A program made the translations under genes and the position numbers. 64,000 nt of DNA, taken from Thalassocella blandensis. Lineage in GTDB: Bacteria > Pseudomonadota > Gammaproteobacteria > Pseudomonadales > Cellvibrionaceae. Location of the stretch: the NCBI GenBank assembly GCA_902141825.1, contig CABFPG010000001.1, positions 806,001-870,000 of the forward strand, in the 5' to 3' direction. This document shows, one piece after another, positions 45,811 to 55,461 of this stretch (the stretch's first letter is position 1; each line of letters starts with the position of its first letter). Below the pieces are notes generated by a model that saw only the letters and a program-made list of their open reading frames with translations, was not told where the DNA came from and made no database searches.

Positions 45811-47973
45811 ATGTCTTCTCTAATTGAGCGACTCAATTTAACCGGAGGAAAAACATTACCTCTGGTTCAGCAAACTGAAGCCGCCGAGTGCGGACTGGCC
45901 TGTGTTGCCATGATTGCCGGCTACTATGGGAATCCAATTAATTTATTCCAGCTTCGTCAAATGCACCGCGTCTCGTTGAAAGGCTCAACGCTTAAAGGCC
46001 TCACGCAAGTCGCTGCGAAAGTAAAACTAGACCACCGAGCTGTAAAATGTGACATCGACAATATTCATCAGCTCAAGCTGCCATGTATTTTGCATTGGAA
46101 CCTCGATCACTTTGTTGTGCTGAAAAAAGTGGCAGGCGATCGCGTTCATATTCATGATCCCGCGACAGGCGATCGCATTTGTCATTTTCAGGAACTCTCC
46201 GAGAATTTCACAGGCGTTGCATTAGAACTTAGCCCACAAAATGATTTTTCCCACGAGGAAGAAGCTCCACGCGTAAAAATGGCGGCATTGCTGGCCAATA
46301 TTCATGGGTGGAAAAAACCACTCATGACGGTGTTCATACTGTCAATTTTACTGCAGGTGTTTATTCTGGCTACACCACTGTATATGCAAATCACCGTCGA
46401 TGAAGTGATTATTTCCAAAGACTATTCACTGCTGAATGTCATTGCACTTGGATTCGCTGCAGTCGTGTTGCTGAATGTCTTTGCCACAGCTCTGCGTTCG
46501 CTGGTGATTATGCTGGCAGGCAACCAGCTCTCACTGCAAATGAACAGCAGCCTGGTCGGACATCTGTTTAAACTTCCGATGGATTATTTTGAGAAACGCC
46601 ACATGGGCGATGTTATCTCGCGTTTTCGCTCATTGGAACAACTGAAAAATCTGCTTACCACAACCTTGATTGAAAGTCTGGTAGACGGCATGGTGGTGAT
46701 CGGTCTTTTTGTCATGATGTACCTCTACAGTGTGGATCTGATGCTGATCGTTCTCGGCGCGTCAGTGCTTTATCTTGGTCTGCGTATCGTTTCCTACAAA
46801 GCACTGAAAAATGTAAGTCGGGAAAACATTATCGCAGCAGCGAAAAAAGACAGTAATTTAATGGAGTCCGTTCGTGCAATTCAGAGCATCAAGCTTTTTA
46901 CCAAAGAATCTGACAGACTGAATATTTTTAACAATTTTAATGTCGATTCAGCCAATACCTCCATTAAAGTAGAACGTCTACGTATTCTATTTAACTGGTC
47001 TAATCTTGCTTTATTTGGTTTGGAAAACATTCTGGTAATTTATTTCGGCGCAGACATGGTGATGACCAACCTGCTAACCGTTGGTATGTTACTAGCTTTC
47101 GTTTCTTACAAAACACAATTTGAGCAAAAGATTCGAAACCTTATCGATAAATACATCGAATTTAAAATGTGCTCTCTGCATCTGGAACGACTGGGTGATA
47201 TTACGTTAACGGAACAGGAACAGGACCTTGGTGAAGCGGATGACAGTATCAAGGTCGATGGAGAATTGTGTATTCAAAACGTGGGGTTTAGTTATTCCGA
47301 CGAGGACTTCGAAGTTTTTTCCGACATCAACTTGAGCATAGCACCGGGCGAATCTGTGGCTATTGTTGGACCTTCAGGGTGCGGCAAAAGTACATTGATG
47401 AAAATCATGCTGGGGTTGTTAAAGCCTGTCCGCGGCAAGGTATTGGTAGACGGGCGAGACATTCGCCACCTTGGTCTAATCAACTATCGCAATCAGGTTG
47501 CCAGTGTTTTACAAAATGATCAGCTACTGTCCGGCACAATTCTTGAGAACATTTGTTTTTTCTGTCATCAACCAGATTATGCATGGGCAGAGGAATGTGC
47601 AAAATTGGCAGGGATTCATGACAGTATTGAAAAATTTCCCATGGGCTACCGCTCACTGATCGGTGACATGGGATCAACATTGTCGGGGGGGCAAATCCAG
47701 CGGATATTGCTGGCCCGAGCACTCTACAAACGCCCTAAAATATTATTTCTGGACGAAGCCACAAGCAGTTTGGATCTGGCCGCCGAACAACATGTCAATT
47801 TAGCCATTCGAAAATTAAATATCACTCGCATCATTATCGCCCACCGTCCACAGAGTATTATGTCGGCCGATCGGATAATTAAATTTGGTAAGGGCCAGTG
47901 CCAGGAAATCAGCAAGGAGGAATACACCAATTCACGTTTTGCCGGGAATGTACGTTCAGTAAATAGCAATTAA
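45811..47973 (+). CDS. C39 peptidase-containing ABC exporter (CvaB-type)
   Basis: 720 residues. The N-terminal C39 domain has Gln21 and catalytic Cys27 in QQTEAAECGLAC, His100 in NLDHFVVL and Asp116 in HIHDPATGD, so the protease looks active. A six-helix membrane domain follows (about 165-440), and then an ATPase with Walker A GPSGCGKST, signature LSGGQIQR and Walker B ILFLDEA. It should cut double-glycine leaders in the cytoplasm and pump out the core peptide. The two precursors in this window, at 43552 and 62151, share the leader it should recognise. The stop of the adaptor gene is one base from this ATG. Confidence 0.95.
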   Translation: MSSLIERLNLTGGKTLPLVQQTEAAECGLACVAMIAGYYGNPINLFQLRQMHRVSLKGSTLKGLTQVAAKVKLDHRAVKCDIDNIHQLKLPCILHWNLDHFVVLKKVAGDRVHIHDPATGDRICHFQELSENFTGVALELSPQNDFSHEEEAPRVKMAALLANIHGWKKPLMTVFILSILLQVFILATPLYMQITVDEVIISKDYSLLNVIALGFAAVVLLNVFATALRSLVIMLAGNQLSLQMNSSLVGHLFKLPMDYFEKRHMGDVISRFRSLEQLKNLLTTTLIESLVDGMVVIGLFVMMYLYSVDLMLIVLGASVLYLGLRIVSYKALKNVSRENIIAAAKKDSNLMESVRAIQSIKLFTKESDRLNIFNNFNVDSANTSIKVERLRILFNWSNLALFGLENILVIYFGADMVMTNLLTVGMLLAFVSYKTQFEQKIRNLIDKYIEFKMCSLHLERLGDITLTEQEQDLGEADDSIKVDGELCIQNVGFSYSDEDFEVFSDINLSIAPGESVAIVGPSGCGKSTLMKIMLGLLKPVRGKVLVDGRDIRHLGLINYRNQVASVLQNDQLLSGTILENICFFCHQPDYAWAEECAKLAGIHDSIEKFPMGYRSLIGDMGSTLSGGQIQRILLARALYKRPKILFLDEATSSLDLAAEQHVNLAIRKLNITRIIIAHRPQSIMSADRIIKFGKGQCQEISKEEYTNSRFAGNVRSVNSN

Positions 47974-48003
47974 CTGTCCTTGGTTATCGCTCCAGCTCGA
48001 AGG

Positions 48004-48045
48004 CACTTTAAGGTTCAAGGTTTAAAGTTTAAGGCTTAAGGTTTA
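48004..48045. repeat. Seven-base tandem repeat after exporter
   Basis: Six degenerate copies of a heptamer of the type AGGTTTA lie between two convergent genes. No terminator-like hairpin is seen in this 131-base gap. Confidence 0.7.
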
Positions 48046-48104
48046 AGTTAGAAAAAGCTGTAAAGATTTAAAGCCTCGACGCTGCGAGTGAAACTTCTCA
48101 TGGC

Positions 48105-49049
48105 TTAACATTCAAGCTCCATCTGAATATTACAACGCGAATACGGCGAAGAACCGGCTGAAATACGTTTAAATCCAAGTTTAAGGTAAAGGTTGATGGC
48201 GGAATCCAGCACGGTATTGCTTTCCAAATACAGCTTGTGAGCCCCCATCGCTTTGGCCTTTGCTATACAATGTTCACCTAACATTTGCCCCACGCCCATC
48301 CCGCGACATTGTTCTGCCACCGTCATTTTCGCCAACTCAAAGCATTGATTATCCATCTTGATTAGTACGCATGTGCCGACGGGTTCCTCCTCTAGCAAAG
48401 CAATAACAATATAGCCTCCTTGATCGAGTATGCTTTGCTGGGGTGAGTCCAACGCTTTAAAATCACTCGCTTCCATTTTAAAGTGCTTTTCGATCCAGGC
48501 CATATTTAACGATCGGTAGGCAGCCTGGTATTTTTGTTCATACGGCACTAAGCGGACGTGTTGTTGTGCGTGAAGTTTTTTTTCCGCCATGACACGACGG
48601 TAAAAACTTTGGCTCTCCAATGCTTGCTCCACCGCATCCAACTCCAACCAAAGCTGGGAGCCAATATCAGCAAACAAGGTCGCTACGGCTTGCTCAACAT
48701 CACGACATTGAATTTTCAGGTTGGCAGCGATGGCTTTACCTTTATCGGTTAACGCCACTAATTTTACCCGACCATCCTCAGGACTTTTCTGGGTATCAAC
48801 AATGCCCGCTTTCATCATGCTGCTTACAACCTGACTCACCGCGGGGTGCGTCTGTCCAATATCCTCTGCTAACTCCGTGATAGCGGCATGCCCTTTTTCC
48901 TGCAACATAAAAACCACGGGGAACCAGCGTGGATCGATAGCTACTTGGTAATGTTCATAGAGTTTTTCAGACTCGCTAAGAAACACGTCACCCAGACGAC
49001 GTAGTCGACTACCTAAAGCGGCGGGGCCAGCAATTTCGTAGAACTTCAT
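48105..49049 (-). CDS. MarR-type regulator fused to GNAT acetyltransferase
   Basis: 314 residues from the ATG at 49049 (MKFYEIAGPAALG), with TAGG eight bases upstream; the longer frame adds 24 residues without family likeness. The N-terminal half is a winged helix of the MarR type (HAAITELAEDIGQTHPAVSQ, then VDTQKSPEDGRVKLVALTDKG). The C-terminal half is a GNAT domain (AKMTVAEQCRGMGVGQMLGE, with the Q/R-x-x-G-x-G loop, and INLYLKLGFKRI). Such fusions are a known family of unclear substrate. Overlapping inverted repeats about 100 bases upstream may be its own operator. It is convergent to the peptide exporter and not obviously related to it. Confidence 0.9.
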   Translation of the reverse strand: MKFYEIAGPAALGSRLRRLGDVFLSESEKLYEHYQVAIDPRWFPVVFMLQEKGHAAITELAEDIGQTHPAVSQVVSSMMKAGIVDTQKSPEDGRVKLVALTDKGKAIAANLKIQCRDVEQAVATLFADIGSQLWLELDAVEQALESQSFYRRVMAEKKLHAQQHVRLVPYEQKYQAAYRSLNMAWIEKHFKMEASDFKALDSPQQSILDQGGYIVIALLEEEPVGTCVLIKMDNQCFELAKMTVAEQCRGMGVGQMLGEHCIAKAKAMGAHKLYLESNTVLDSAINLYLKLGFKRISAGSSPYSRCNIQMELEC

Positions 49050-49660
49050 TTTTGAACCTATTGTGTGTTGTATATGACCATTAAGGGAGCGCTGCTCGCA
49101 GGCGTGTTCACGATTTTTCAAGCTTCAAGCTATACATTTATGTGATTAATTATGTAAGTGCTTACGTAAGTTTAATTTGCATTTATCATAAAATCAACCA
49201 GGCTTTATTTTTTAAAGAGTGCAAATAAGCTCATTAAACTCAATTCAGCCGCTACAGTACGCAAAGTAAAGCCTCGAATGCATGGGATAAGGGGTAAGAG
49301 GTAAGGCGAAAGAGCAAAGGAATCCTAAGTAGGTGGATTGCAGGGAAAACCACAACAAGCGTATGCAGGAGGCTTATTCGGGAATGCAGATTTTCCTGGG
49401 CCGGGCGCCACAATGTAATATGGTCTGACGAAAAGGTTTGATGGTTTCTACAATTCTCCTAAAATGTCTGAACTTTTTTCTACAAGATTACACTTACTTT
49501 TAAACCGAGGCTTCGAGCTGCTTTTGGCAACCTATTTTCCAGGCCTGCCTACGGGCCTGGTTCTTCCCACCCAGCTAAACGAAAAATAGCCGATTAGAAT
49601 ACCAATAAGAAGCCAAGCAGCTCACTGTCGCTCACCCTCCCGCCACGAACCGATATTCTT
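49050..49660. other. Intergenic region between marR-gnat and the glycohydrolase
   Basis: 611 bases without a gene. It holds the palindromes at 49152-49170, purine-rich sequence near 49270-49330 and a seven-pair hairpin (CCAGGCC 49539-49545, GGCCTGG 49554-49560) about 100 bases before the glycohydrolase gene. Confidence 0.45.
49152..49170. promoter_or_regulatory. Overlapping palindromes, candidate MarR operator
   Basis: CTTACGTAAG (49161-49170) is a perfect palindrome. It overlaps ATGTAAG-TG-CTTACGT (49152-49167), an inverted repeat with one mismatch. They lie about 103-121 bases upstream of the MarR-GNAT gene. Confidence 0.45.
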
Positions 49661-50743
49661 ATGATGAAATTTAAACTCCCTAACGATGATGTGAGCCAGC
49701 GCCTTTTAGCAACGCCCTCCTGGGTAAGCCAATATTTAGATATTCGTATAGCATCGCAAAACGCACGAGAAGAAAGCGAATATTTTTTGAATAAGCAGGC
49801 AAAAAACACATCCGAAACCGCGTCAAAGGTTCGAGGATGTTTATTAGGCTTAGCCCTCGGGGATGCATTGGGAACCACCCTCGAATTCAGTGAGAGAGAT
49901 CAATTCCCTCTTGTCACACATATTGTGGGCGGTGGACCATTTCGATTAAACGCCGGTGAATGGACTGACGATAGCAGCATGGCTTTGTGTTTAGCGCATA
50001 GCCTGCTGCGAACAAACGGCTTTAACGCTGCAGATCAAATGGATTTATACACTCGCTGGTGGCAGGAAGGATTGTTCAGCGTCAACGGGACATGCTTCGA
50101 TATTGGCAACACCGTCATCAGCGCCCTGCATAAATACGCACAAACTCAACAGCCTTTTTCGGGCAGCACGCACAGCGCCTCGGCCGGCAATGGATCACTC
50201 ATGCGACTGGCCCCTGCAGCACTGTATTATCTTAACGACCCCCAGGAATGCATTGATGCCTGCGGCGCAAGTTCGAGAACAACACATCAGGCAGCAGAAT
50301 GTGTTGATGCATGCCGATACTTCGGCGGTTTACTGCTGGGCGCGATCAAGGGTGCAACAAAAGACGAATTAACCCAAAGCGTTTACGAACCGTATCCTGG
50401 TGCATGGAAAACACAAACTCTCGAACCTGAAGTTATCCGCGTTGCCACACAGGCCCACCTAAAAACCCGGGATAAAGTCAGCTCTACAGGCTATGTAATT
50501 CACACATTGGAAGCGGCTCTCTGGGCGTTCGCCAATAGCCGCAGTTTTGAAGAAGGCGCCGTGCTCGCTGTCAATCTGGCTGGAGACGCTGACACCGTCG
50601 GCGCCGTATACGGCCAGCTGGCCGGGGCTTTTTATGGCGATTACAACCTCGACCCCACATGGATAAAAAAACTGGCCTTACCCTCGATCTTCTACGCTTA
50701 TGCCGATGAAATTCTGCAAGAGAACACCACAAAAAATACTTAA
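49661..50743 (+). CDS. ADP-ribosylglycohydrolase (DraG/ARH family)
   Basis: 360 residues. After about 55 residues without family match, the catalytic domain starts at VRGCLLGLALGDALG. It shows the metal-binding motifs GEWTDDSSM near residue 105 and LAGDADTVGAVYG near residue 305, both intact. Such enzymes remove ADP-ribose from arginine or from other groups. An ADP-ribosyltransferase-like protein is encoded 830 bases downstream on the same strand, which suggests that this is its antagonist, as in Tre1/Tri1-type pairs. The N-terminal extension might give substrate specificity or bind the toxin. A housekeeping role cannot be ruled out. Confidence 0.9.
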   Translation: MMKFKLPNDDVSQRLLATPSWVSQYLDIRIASQNAREESEYFLNKQAKNTSETASKVRGCLLGLALGDALGTTLEFSERDQFPLVTHIVGGGPFRLNAGEWTDDSSMALCLAHSLLRTNGFNAADQMDLYTRWWQEGLFSVNGTCFDIGNTVISALHKYAQTQQPFSGSTHSASAGNGSLMRLAPAALYYLNDPQECIDACGASSRTTHQAAECVDACRYFGGLLLGAIKGATKDELTQSVYEPYPGAWKTQTLEPEVIRVATQAHLKTRDKVSSTGYVIHTLEAALWAFANSRSFEEGAVLAVNLAGDADTVGAVYGQLAGAFYGDYNLDPTWIKKLALPSIFYAYADEILQENTTKNT

Positions 50744-50992
50744 AAAAGCATTACTCTAATAGGTAGTAAAAACGAAATTCCCAAACAAAAACCAATGAAA
50801 GTGATAGAAAGAGAGCACGGAAGACAAAAGTAGGAAGAGAAAAAGAAAGAGAAAAAAGAAAGAGAGAGTAAGCGCGAGGAAAAGCAAAGACTCACTAATA
50901 AAGAAGAAAAAACACAAATATTAAAACACAGACAAACAAGTTCCAGATCATCATTAAGCGAGCTGGAACTTATTGTCTACCTTGCCACACCT
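50744..50992. other. Purine-rich spacer with hairpin
   Basis: About 80 bases (50810-50890) are almost pure purine (repeated GAAAGAGAGAA-type). AAGTTCCAG (50938-50946) and CTGGAACTT (50963-50971) form a nine-pair stem between two convergent genes, perhaps a bidirectional terminator without clear T-tracts. Confidence 0.5.
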
Positions 50993-51262
50993 TTAAGCGC
51001 GAACCAAAAACGTTGGCCCCATGCGAGATTCAACCCCTTTGAACTGAGCACCTTCGATAAAGCAAATATCACCACTGATCGCTTCGCCGGTTTCTTCTAC
51101 CAGCAATTGAACACCACCCGAAACCCCAACATTATAAGGCTCTACATGCCTACCCCGGGTATCAATGGCTTTCTTCAAACAGGTCATACACACATAATCA
51201 GGCACATCCGGAACGGCGGGTTGCTCTGTATTACATACCGGACAAGTACTTTTATCAGTCAT
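50993..51262 (-). CDS. Small zinc-ribbon protein, unknown function
   Basis: 89 residues with a good GGAG Shine-Dalgarno. CPVC and CMTC near the N-terminus (residues about 7-28) form a four-cysteine zinc site. The rest is a small beta-rich domain (GVSGGVQLLVEETGEAISGD). I recognise no specific family. It sits between the glycohydrolase and the ADP-ribosyltransferase-like gene, divergent from the latter. Confidence 0.8.
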   Translation of the reverse strand: MTDKSTCPVCNTEQPAVPDVPDYVCMTCLKKAIDTRGRHVEPYNVGVSGGVQLLVEETGEAISGDICFIEGAQFKGVESRMGPTFLVRA

Positions 51263-51577
51263 ATTGACTCCTACATAGAGATAAGACAGTGTTTTCAGGA
51301 AGAAGCGCAGCTCGCTGTCTTATAAATTACGCTACTGAACATTTATCTACAGGCTTATAGTGGATTAAGGCAAAATAAAGTTCCAGCTAAGTTTCCCTAT
51401 AACTGCAGCATTGGCTTAAATCCTTTTCAACATGGTATTTCTATATATATTGATGCACCCGTCAAGTTTTCCCATGATTCATTGACGGCCCAAGAATAGC
51501 TGTGGAACTAAAACTTTCCTTCCGCCACTTCGCATTTAACTTTGTAGAAATTTGTTCAATGTAAAGCGGAAAATAAC
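51263..51577. other. Divergent promoter region with hairpin
   Basis: 315 AT-rich bases. ATAAGACAG (51281-51289) and CTGTCTTAT (51315-51323) form a nine-pair inverted repeat with a 25-base loop just upstream of the zinc-ribbon gene; it could be an operator or leader structure. No gene seen. Confidence 0.45.
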
Positions 51578-52759
51578 ATGCCCAGTATAGCATCGAGCCA
51601 TAGCGTTAAACATTCTAAAAGTGTCCATAAATCTTCAGGGCACAAAAAGTCGAGCAAGAGCAGCTCTCATGAATCGAGCAAATCGCACGGCCATCATAAA
51701 TCATCGAAATCCAGTAAATCGTCGTCAAGTCACAAGCCGAAACCTGTGATCGTTGATCCGCCTGGACATAAACATCATTCGGGGCCGAAGCCTGTTATTG
51801 TGGACCCACCAGGGCACAAGCCACAACCGAGCAGCTATCATCCAAGCCAACCGCCAAGTGGTCCTGGGCACCCGGCGAGCTATCCGCCGCCGCCACCCCC
51901 CAGCCATAACCCGGCGATTCCGCCAGCTGGTATGATGCCAACAGGAGGCTTCCACCCAAGTGCGGCACCTCCAGGGCCACCGCCAAATAGCTTTGGGCCG
52001 ACACACAACCCATATTTACAGTCTGCGCCTCCGTCCAAGCCGGCGCATGCCGCCCCCATTGCCGCGAAGGTTAAGACCTTGCCGGCGGGCATTGCCAGCC
52101 TGGCTCCTAATCGCCCGTCGATGGGAACGACTGAACTTGTGCATACAATGAAAAAGACACTGAAAATGCACAAAGGTGATGAAGGCTTATCTGCCAATGC
52201 CTGGTTTGATAAACGAAATGCAGACTACGACAAAAACTCAGAATTTAAAAACGCAGGGGTGAGACGCGGCGAATTCTTTTCGATGGTCGCCTATACAGAC
52301 TGTCATTATAAAGACATGAATGCAGCCGGCCGAGAACTTGCAAAAGGAAAACAAATTGACCAAAGCATGTTTGAAATTCTGAAAGCGGCCGATGCCGGTT
52401 TCGCAAAAATTGAAAATTCAAAATATGCATTTACAGGCGAAACTCGACGCTTCACCAAACTGCCACCCAATGTGGTCAATGACCTGAAAGCGGGTAACAC
52501 ATCTTACATTGATGGTGGTTTTACGAGTTCGTCTTACAAGTCAACGCCAACGAATGACCTGTTTAAGAATGGCGCGAATGCTGAAATCATTTTGCATATT
52601 AAGCGCGGCACCAACATGAACAAGGTGTCTGCTCACCGAGGTGAAGCAGAAGTAGTTAGCCGACTTGCGCAGCCATTTGAAAAGACTGCCGGGTATCAGA
52701 AAGAAGGTTTGCCTTACTACACGACCGAATTAACGCAAATTCCACCTGAAGGTAAATAA
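51578..52759 (+). CDS. Putative ADP-ribosyltransferase toxin with His/Ser/Lys-rich N-terminus
   Basis: 393 residues. Residues 1-52 are almost only Ser, His and Lys. Residues 53-170 are Pro-rich and contain two copies of KPVIVDPPGHK. The C-terminal domain (about 185-393) resembles ADP-ribosyltransferase exoenzymes: a possible NAD-binding Arg near 290 (GETRRF), a T-S-S-S stretch at 316-319 (GFTSSSY) and E356-A-E358 in HRGEAEVV, matching the R-S-E order with E-x-E seen in arginine-directed enzymes. There is no signal peptide. A strong terminator follows. The nearby glycohydrolase could be protective. The catalytic call rests on motifs only, so treat it as probable; target and export route are unknown. 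Confidence 0.72.
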   Translation: MPSIASSHSVKHSKSVHKSSGHKKSSKSSSHESSKSHGHHKSSKSSKSSSSHKPKPVIVDPPGHKHHSGPKPVIVDPPGHKPQPSSYHPSQPPSGPGHPASYPPPPPPSHNPAIPPAGMMPTGGFHPSAAPPGPPPNSFGPTHNPYLQSAPPSKPAHAAPIAAKVKTLPAGIASLAPNRPSMGTTELVHTMKKTLKMHKGDEGLSANAWFDKRNADYDKNSEFKNAGVRRGEFFSMVAYTDCHYKDMNAAGRELAKGKQIDQSMFEILKAADAGFAKIENSKYAFTGETRRFTKLPPNVVNDLKAGNTSYIDGGFTSSSYKSTPTNDLFKNGANAEIILHIKRGTNMNKVSAHRGEAEVVSRLAQPFEKTAGYQKEGLPYYTTELTQIPPEGK

Positions 52760-52784
52760 CACCAGGTAAACGAGTGACAAACAT

Positions 52785-52835
52785 GCACACCAATACATTT
52801 ATTCTTTGGCAGAATGATTGAATTGGTGTGCTTTT
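52785..52835 (+). terminator. Terminator after the ADP-ribosyltransferase-like gene
   Basis: GCACACCAAT (52785-52794) and ATTGGTGTGC (52822-52831) form a perfect ten-pair stem followed by TTTT, 25 bases after the stop. Confidence 0.8.
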
Positions 52836-53439
52836 ACTTTCCGTTTGGTCCAGATATAGCTTATCTTTATTATCTTTTTAAACTATCCACTTAAGCTATC
52901 CTTTTAAACTATCCATTTAAATTATCCATTTAAATTATCCTTATGAAGTGGCAGACTGGGTTTAAATTTAACCCCCACCCACAAGTGATGAAATTTATCG
53001 CCAGGTTTTAGTTGGCATTGCTGTACTTCCTTTAAGTTTTTTATTTTTCTCTTTCTTTATTTTCTGCCTTCATTTTTTTCTTTGCTCTCTGTCATATCTA
53101 CCCGTCATTACTACCTGTCTGTGCTCCCAATACGCGCTCCCAGTCTTTACTCACTTTTTTTACCCGGTGTATTTTTCACAGAACACAATGTGATGCAGTT
53201 CCAGCGTCATGCATGAGCCTTATTTGTAATGATTATGAATAATCAAACCACCGGCATTATGCCTGGTATCAACGAGAGGAAATTTAAATAGGTTCAAGAC
53301 AGGCTTTGCTACAGCTTGTGACACGGTTTGCACAATGGCCGAGAAAAACAGAAAATTTCTATTACTATATTAATTCGACCCTGTGTTTTTTAAATAACTT
53401 CCGCACTTAATTGCGTTGCCAAGATGGAGAAGTCGTTAT
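52836..53439. other. AT-rich spacer upstream of chitinase
   Basis: 604 bases without a gene. It contains the 13-base tandem repeat at 52879-52943 and pyrimidine-rich runs near 53030-53160. Chitinase promoter elements could not be placed. Confidence 0.45.
52879..52943. repeat. 13-base tandem repeat, five units
   Basis: Five consecutive 13-base units of the type TAAACTATCCATT (52879, 52892, 52905, 52918, 52931), with one to four differences between units. Confidence 0.85.
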
Positions 53440-55350
53440 ATGCGTTATAGCTATACCCTATTCAGAAAAATATCCGCATTGCTTTTAATGATTGTCACCT
53501 CGACTTTTACTTATACGGCGCAAGCAGTGCAATGTGCCCCATGGAACGGTAATCAGGTACAGTACAGCGTCGGCGACTATGTCAGTTACGAGGGACTAGG
53601 CTATGTTGTGACAATGGATCATACTTCAGCACCGAATTGGGACCCAGTTCATGCCTGGTATGCATTTGAAAATACCATTGTCTGTGATGGTAGTAATGCT
53701 TCGAGCAGTTCTTCCAGTAGCTCTTCGAATAGCTCTTCAAATAGCTCAGCGAGCAGCTCATCCACGGGTTCGTCCAGCTCTTCTTCCGGCAGTAGCGGTG
53801 GATCTTGCAACGGAAGTTACGACTGTTCTGGATTACCAGTGTATGACAGCAACAGTCTATGGGAAACCTCCACACACCTGACGGTTGCACGCAATGGAGA
53901 TTCGCCAGGCGCATGTGAAGTGCGTCGCTGTGAACATGGCAGCTGCTGGAATCCTCAAATTGGAACAGGCGGATGGGCAACCCACATGGGTTACTGTTCG
54001 GGCAACAGTTCATCTTCTTCCAGCTCCTCAACGACCTCAAGTAGCTCTTCCACTAGTTCTTCCACTAGCTCTTCAAGCAGCTCATCATCTTCAAGTAGCA
54101 GCTCTTCCAGCAGCACATCGTCAACAGGCGGTCCTACCGGAAACAAACGTGCGATTGGCTATTTTACCGCGTGGGGAATTTATAACGGACTTAACTATCA
54201 TATAAAAAATCTCGTGACGTCAGGGTCTGCCAGTAAGCTAACGCACATTAATTATGCGTTTGGCAACATTGTGAATGGCGAGTGCATTTCTGTGACACAG
54301 ACCGGCGTGGGTGATGCGTGGGCAGACTATCAACGTGCCTACAATGCCTCAGAAAGCGTTGATGGTGTTGCAGACCAGAGCGGTCAAAGCATCATGGGTC
54401 ACTTTAATCAATTGAAAAAGCTCAAGGCCATGTACCCGCATTTAAAAATCCTCATTTCCCTTGGAGGGTGGACATGGTCAGGCGGATTTTCGGATGCCGC
54501 ATTGACCGCGCAATCTCGCGCGGATCTGGCAAAATCCTGTATCGACATGTACATCAAAGGCGATGTACCACTCGTTGGAGGATTAGGCGGCACAGGCGCA
54601 GCAGCAGGAGTATTTGATGGCATAGATATCGATTGGGAATACCCTGCTCATCCGGGTGTTGGCAATACATATCGCAGCGAGGATAGTCATAATTTTACAC
54701 TGTTACTCGAAGAATTCCGTCACCAGTTGGATGCCATAGATCCAGACCTGTTATTAACAATTGCCGCCGGTGCAGGAGAGGATAAATATACTCTCACTGA
54801 AATATACGAATATTCACAACACCTGGATTTCATCAACTTAATGACTTACGATTTTCACGGCGCTTGGGATGCGTCGACGGGACACATGTCGGCGTTGCAC
54901 CAGGACCCGATGAATCCGGCCAGCGGAGTGGTTGCCAGTTATTATGCTGACCATGCCGTCAATGCATTCCTGGCGGCAGGCGTTCCGAGCGACAAACTCA
55001 ATCTGGGTATTCCCTTTTATGGCAGGGGCTGGAGCGGCGTACCAGCAGGTACGCAAAATGGAATGTTCCAAACTGCCGGCGGTGTGCCACCAGGTTTTTA
55101 CGCGGACGATCCCGGTATGACTTTTTACTTTGCCCTGAAAGCAAAAAATAATCCGGTATTCCGAAACGCCGGTACCATGTGGTCTTACGATGGTGACGAG
55201 TTATGGTCCTATGATGATCCTGTTTCTATTCAAGGGAAAATGCAATATATCCTGAACAACAATCTCGGTGGCGCCATGATTTGGGAAATGATGGGGGATA
55301 CCAGTGATGGTGAATTGATGCAAGCCATACACAACGGTTTAGGAAACTAA
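53440..55350 (+). CDS. GH18 chitinase with CBM5/12 and polyserine linkers
   Basis: 636 residues from the ATG at 53440 (MRYSYTLFRK), preceded by GGAGA; a TTG 24 bases earlier is less likely. A signal peptide ends near TYTAQA. Then come a CBM5/12-type chitin-binding module (CAPWNGNQVQYSVGDYVSYEG...WYAF), a serine linker, a roughly 65-residue Cys-rich module (CNGSYDCSGLPVYD...MGYCSG), a second serine linker of over 40 residues, and the GH18 barrel. The catalytic motif is FDGIDIDWEYP with the proton-donor Glu intact. It hydrolyses chitin outside the cell. Polyserine linkers are characteristic of Saccharophagus and relatives. No other chitin genes are adjacent. Confidence 0.95.
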   Translation: MRYSYTLFRKISALLLMIVTSTFTYTAQAVQCAPWNGNQVQYSVGDYVSYEGLGYVVTMDHTSAPNWDPVHAWYAFENTIVCDGSNASSSSSSSSSNSSSNSSASSSSTGSSSSSSGSSGGSCNGSYDCSGLPVYDSNSLWETSTHLTVARNGDSPGACEVRRCEHGSCWNPQIGTGGWATHMGYCSGNSSSSSSSSTTSSSSSTSSSTSSSSSSSSSSSSSSSSTSSTGGPTGNKRAIGYFTAWGIYNGLNYHIKNLVTSGSASKLTHINYAFGNIVNGECISVTQTGVGDAWADYQRAYNASESVDGVADQSGQSIMGHFNQLKKLKAMYPHLKILISLGGWTWSGGFSDAALTAQSRADLAKSCIDMYIKGDVPLVGGLGGTGAAAGVFDGIDIDWEYPAHPGVGNTYRSEDSHNFTLLLEEFRHQLDAIDPDLLLTIAAGAGEDKYTLTEIYEYSQHLDFINLMTYDFHGAWDASTGHMSALHQDPMNPASGVVASYYADHAVNAFLAAGVPSDKLNLGIPFYGRGWSGVPAGTQNGMFQTAGGVPPGFYADDPGMTFYFALKAKNNPVFRNAGTMWSYDGDELWSYDDPVSIQGKMQYILNNNLGGAMIWEMMGDTSDGELMQAIHNGLGN

Positions 55351-55461
55351 AAGGACGGGCATTATATTACGGCTTTTAGCACAGACATATAACAGGTGCA
55401 TAGAAAGAAAGAAAATCATCTTCTCAGCGAAAGGTATGATACCCATTGAATGCCGGATACA

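Noticed and set aside
50810-50890. Purine-rich tract as an origin or matrix site
   Set aside because: Simple low complexity with no DnaA-box-like or iteron pattern.
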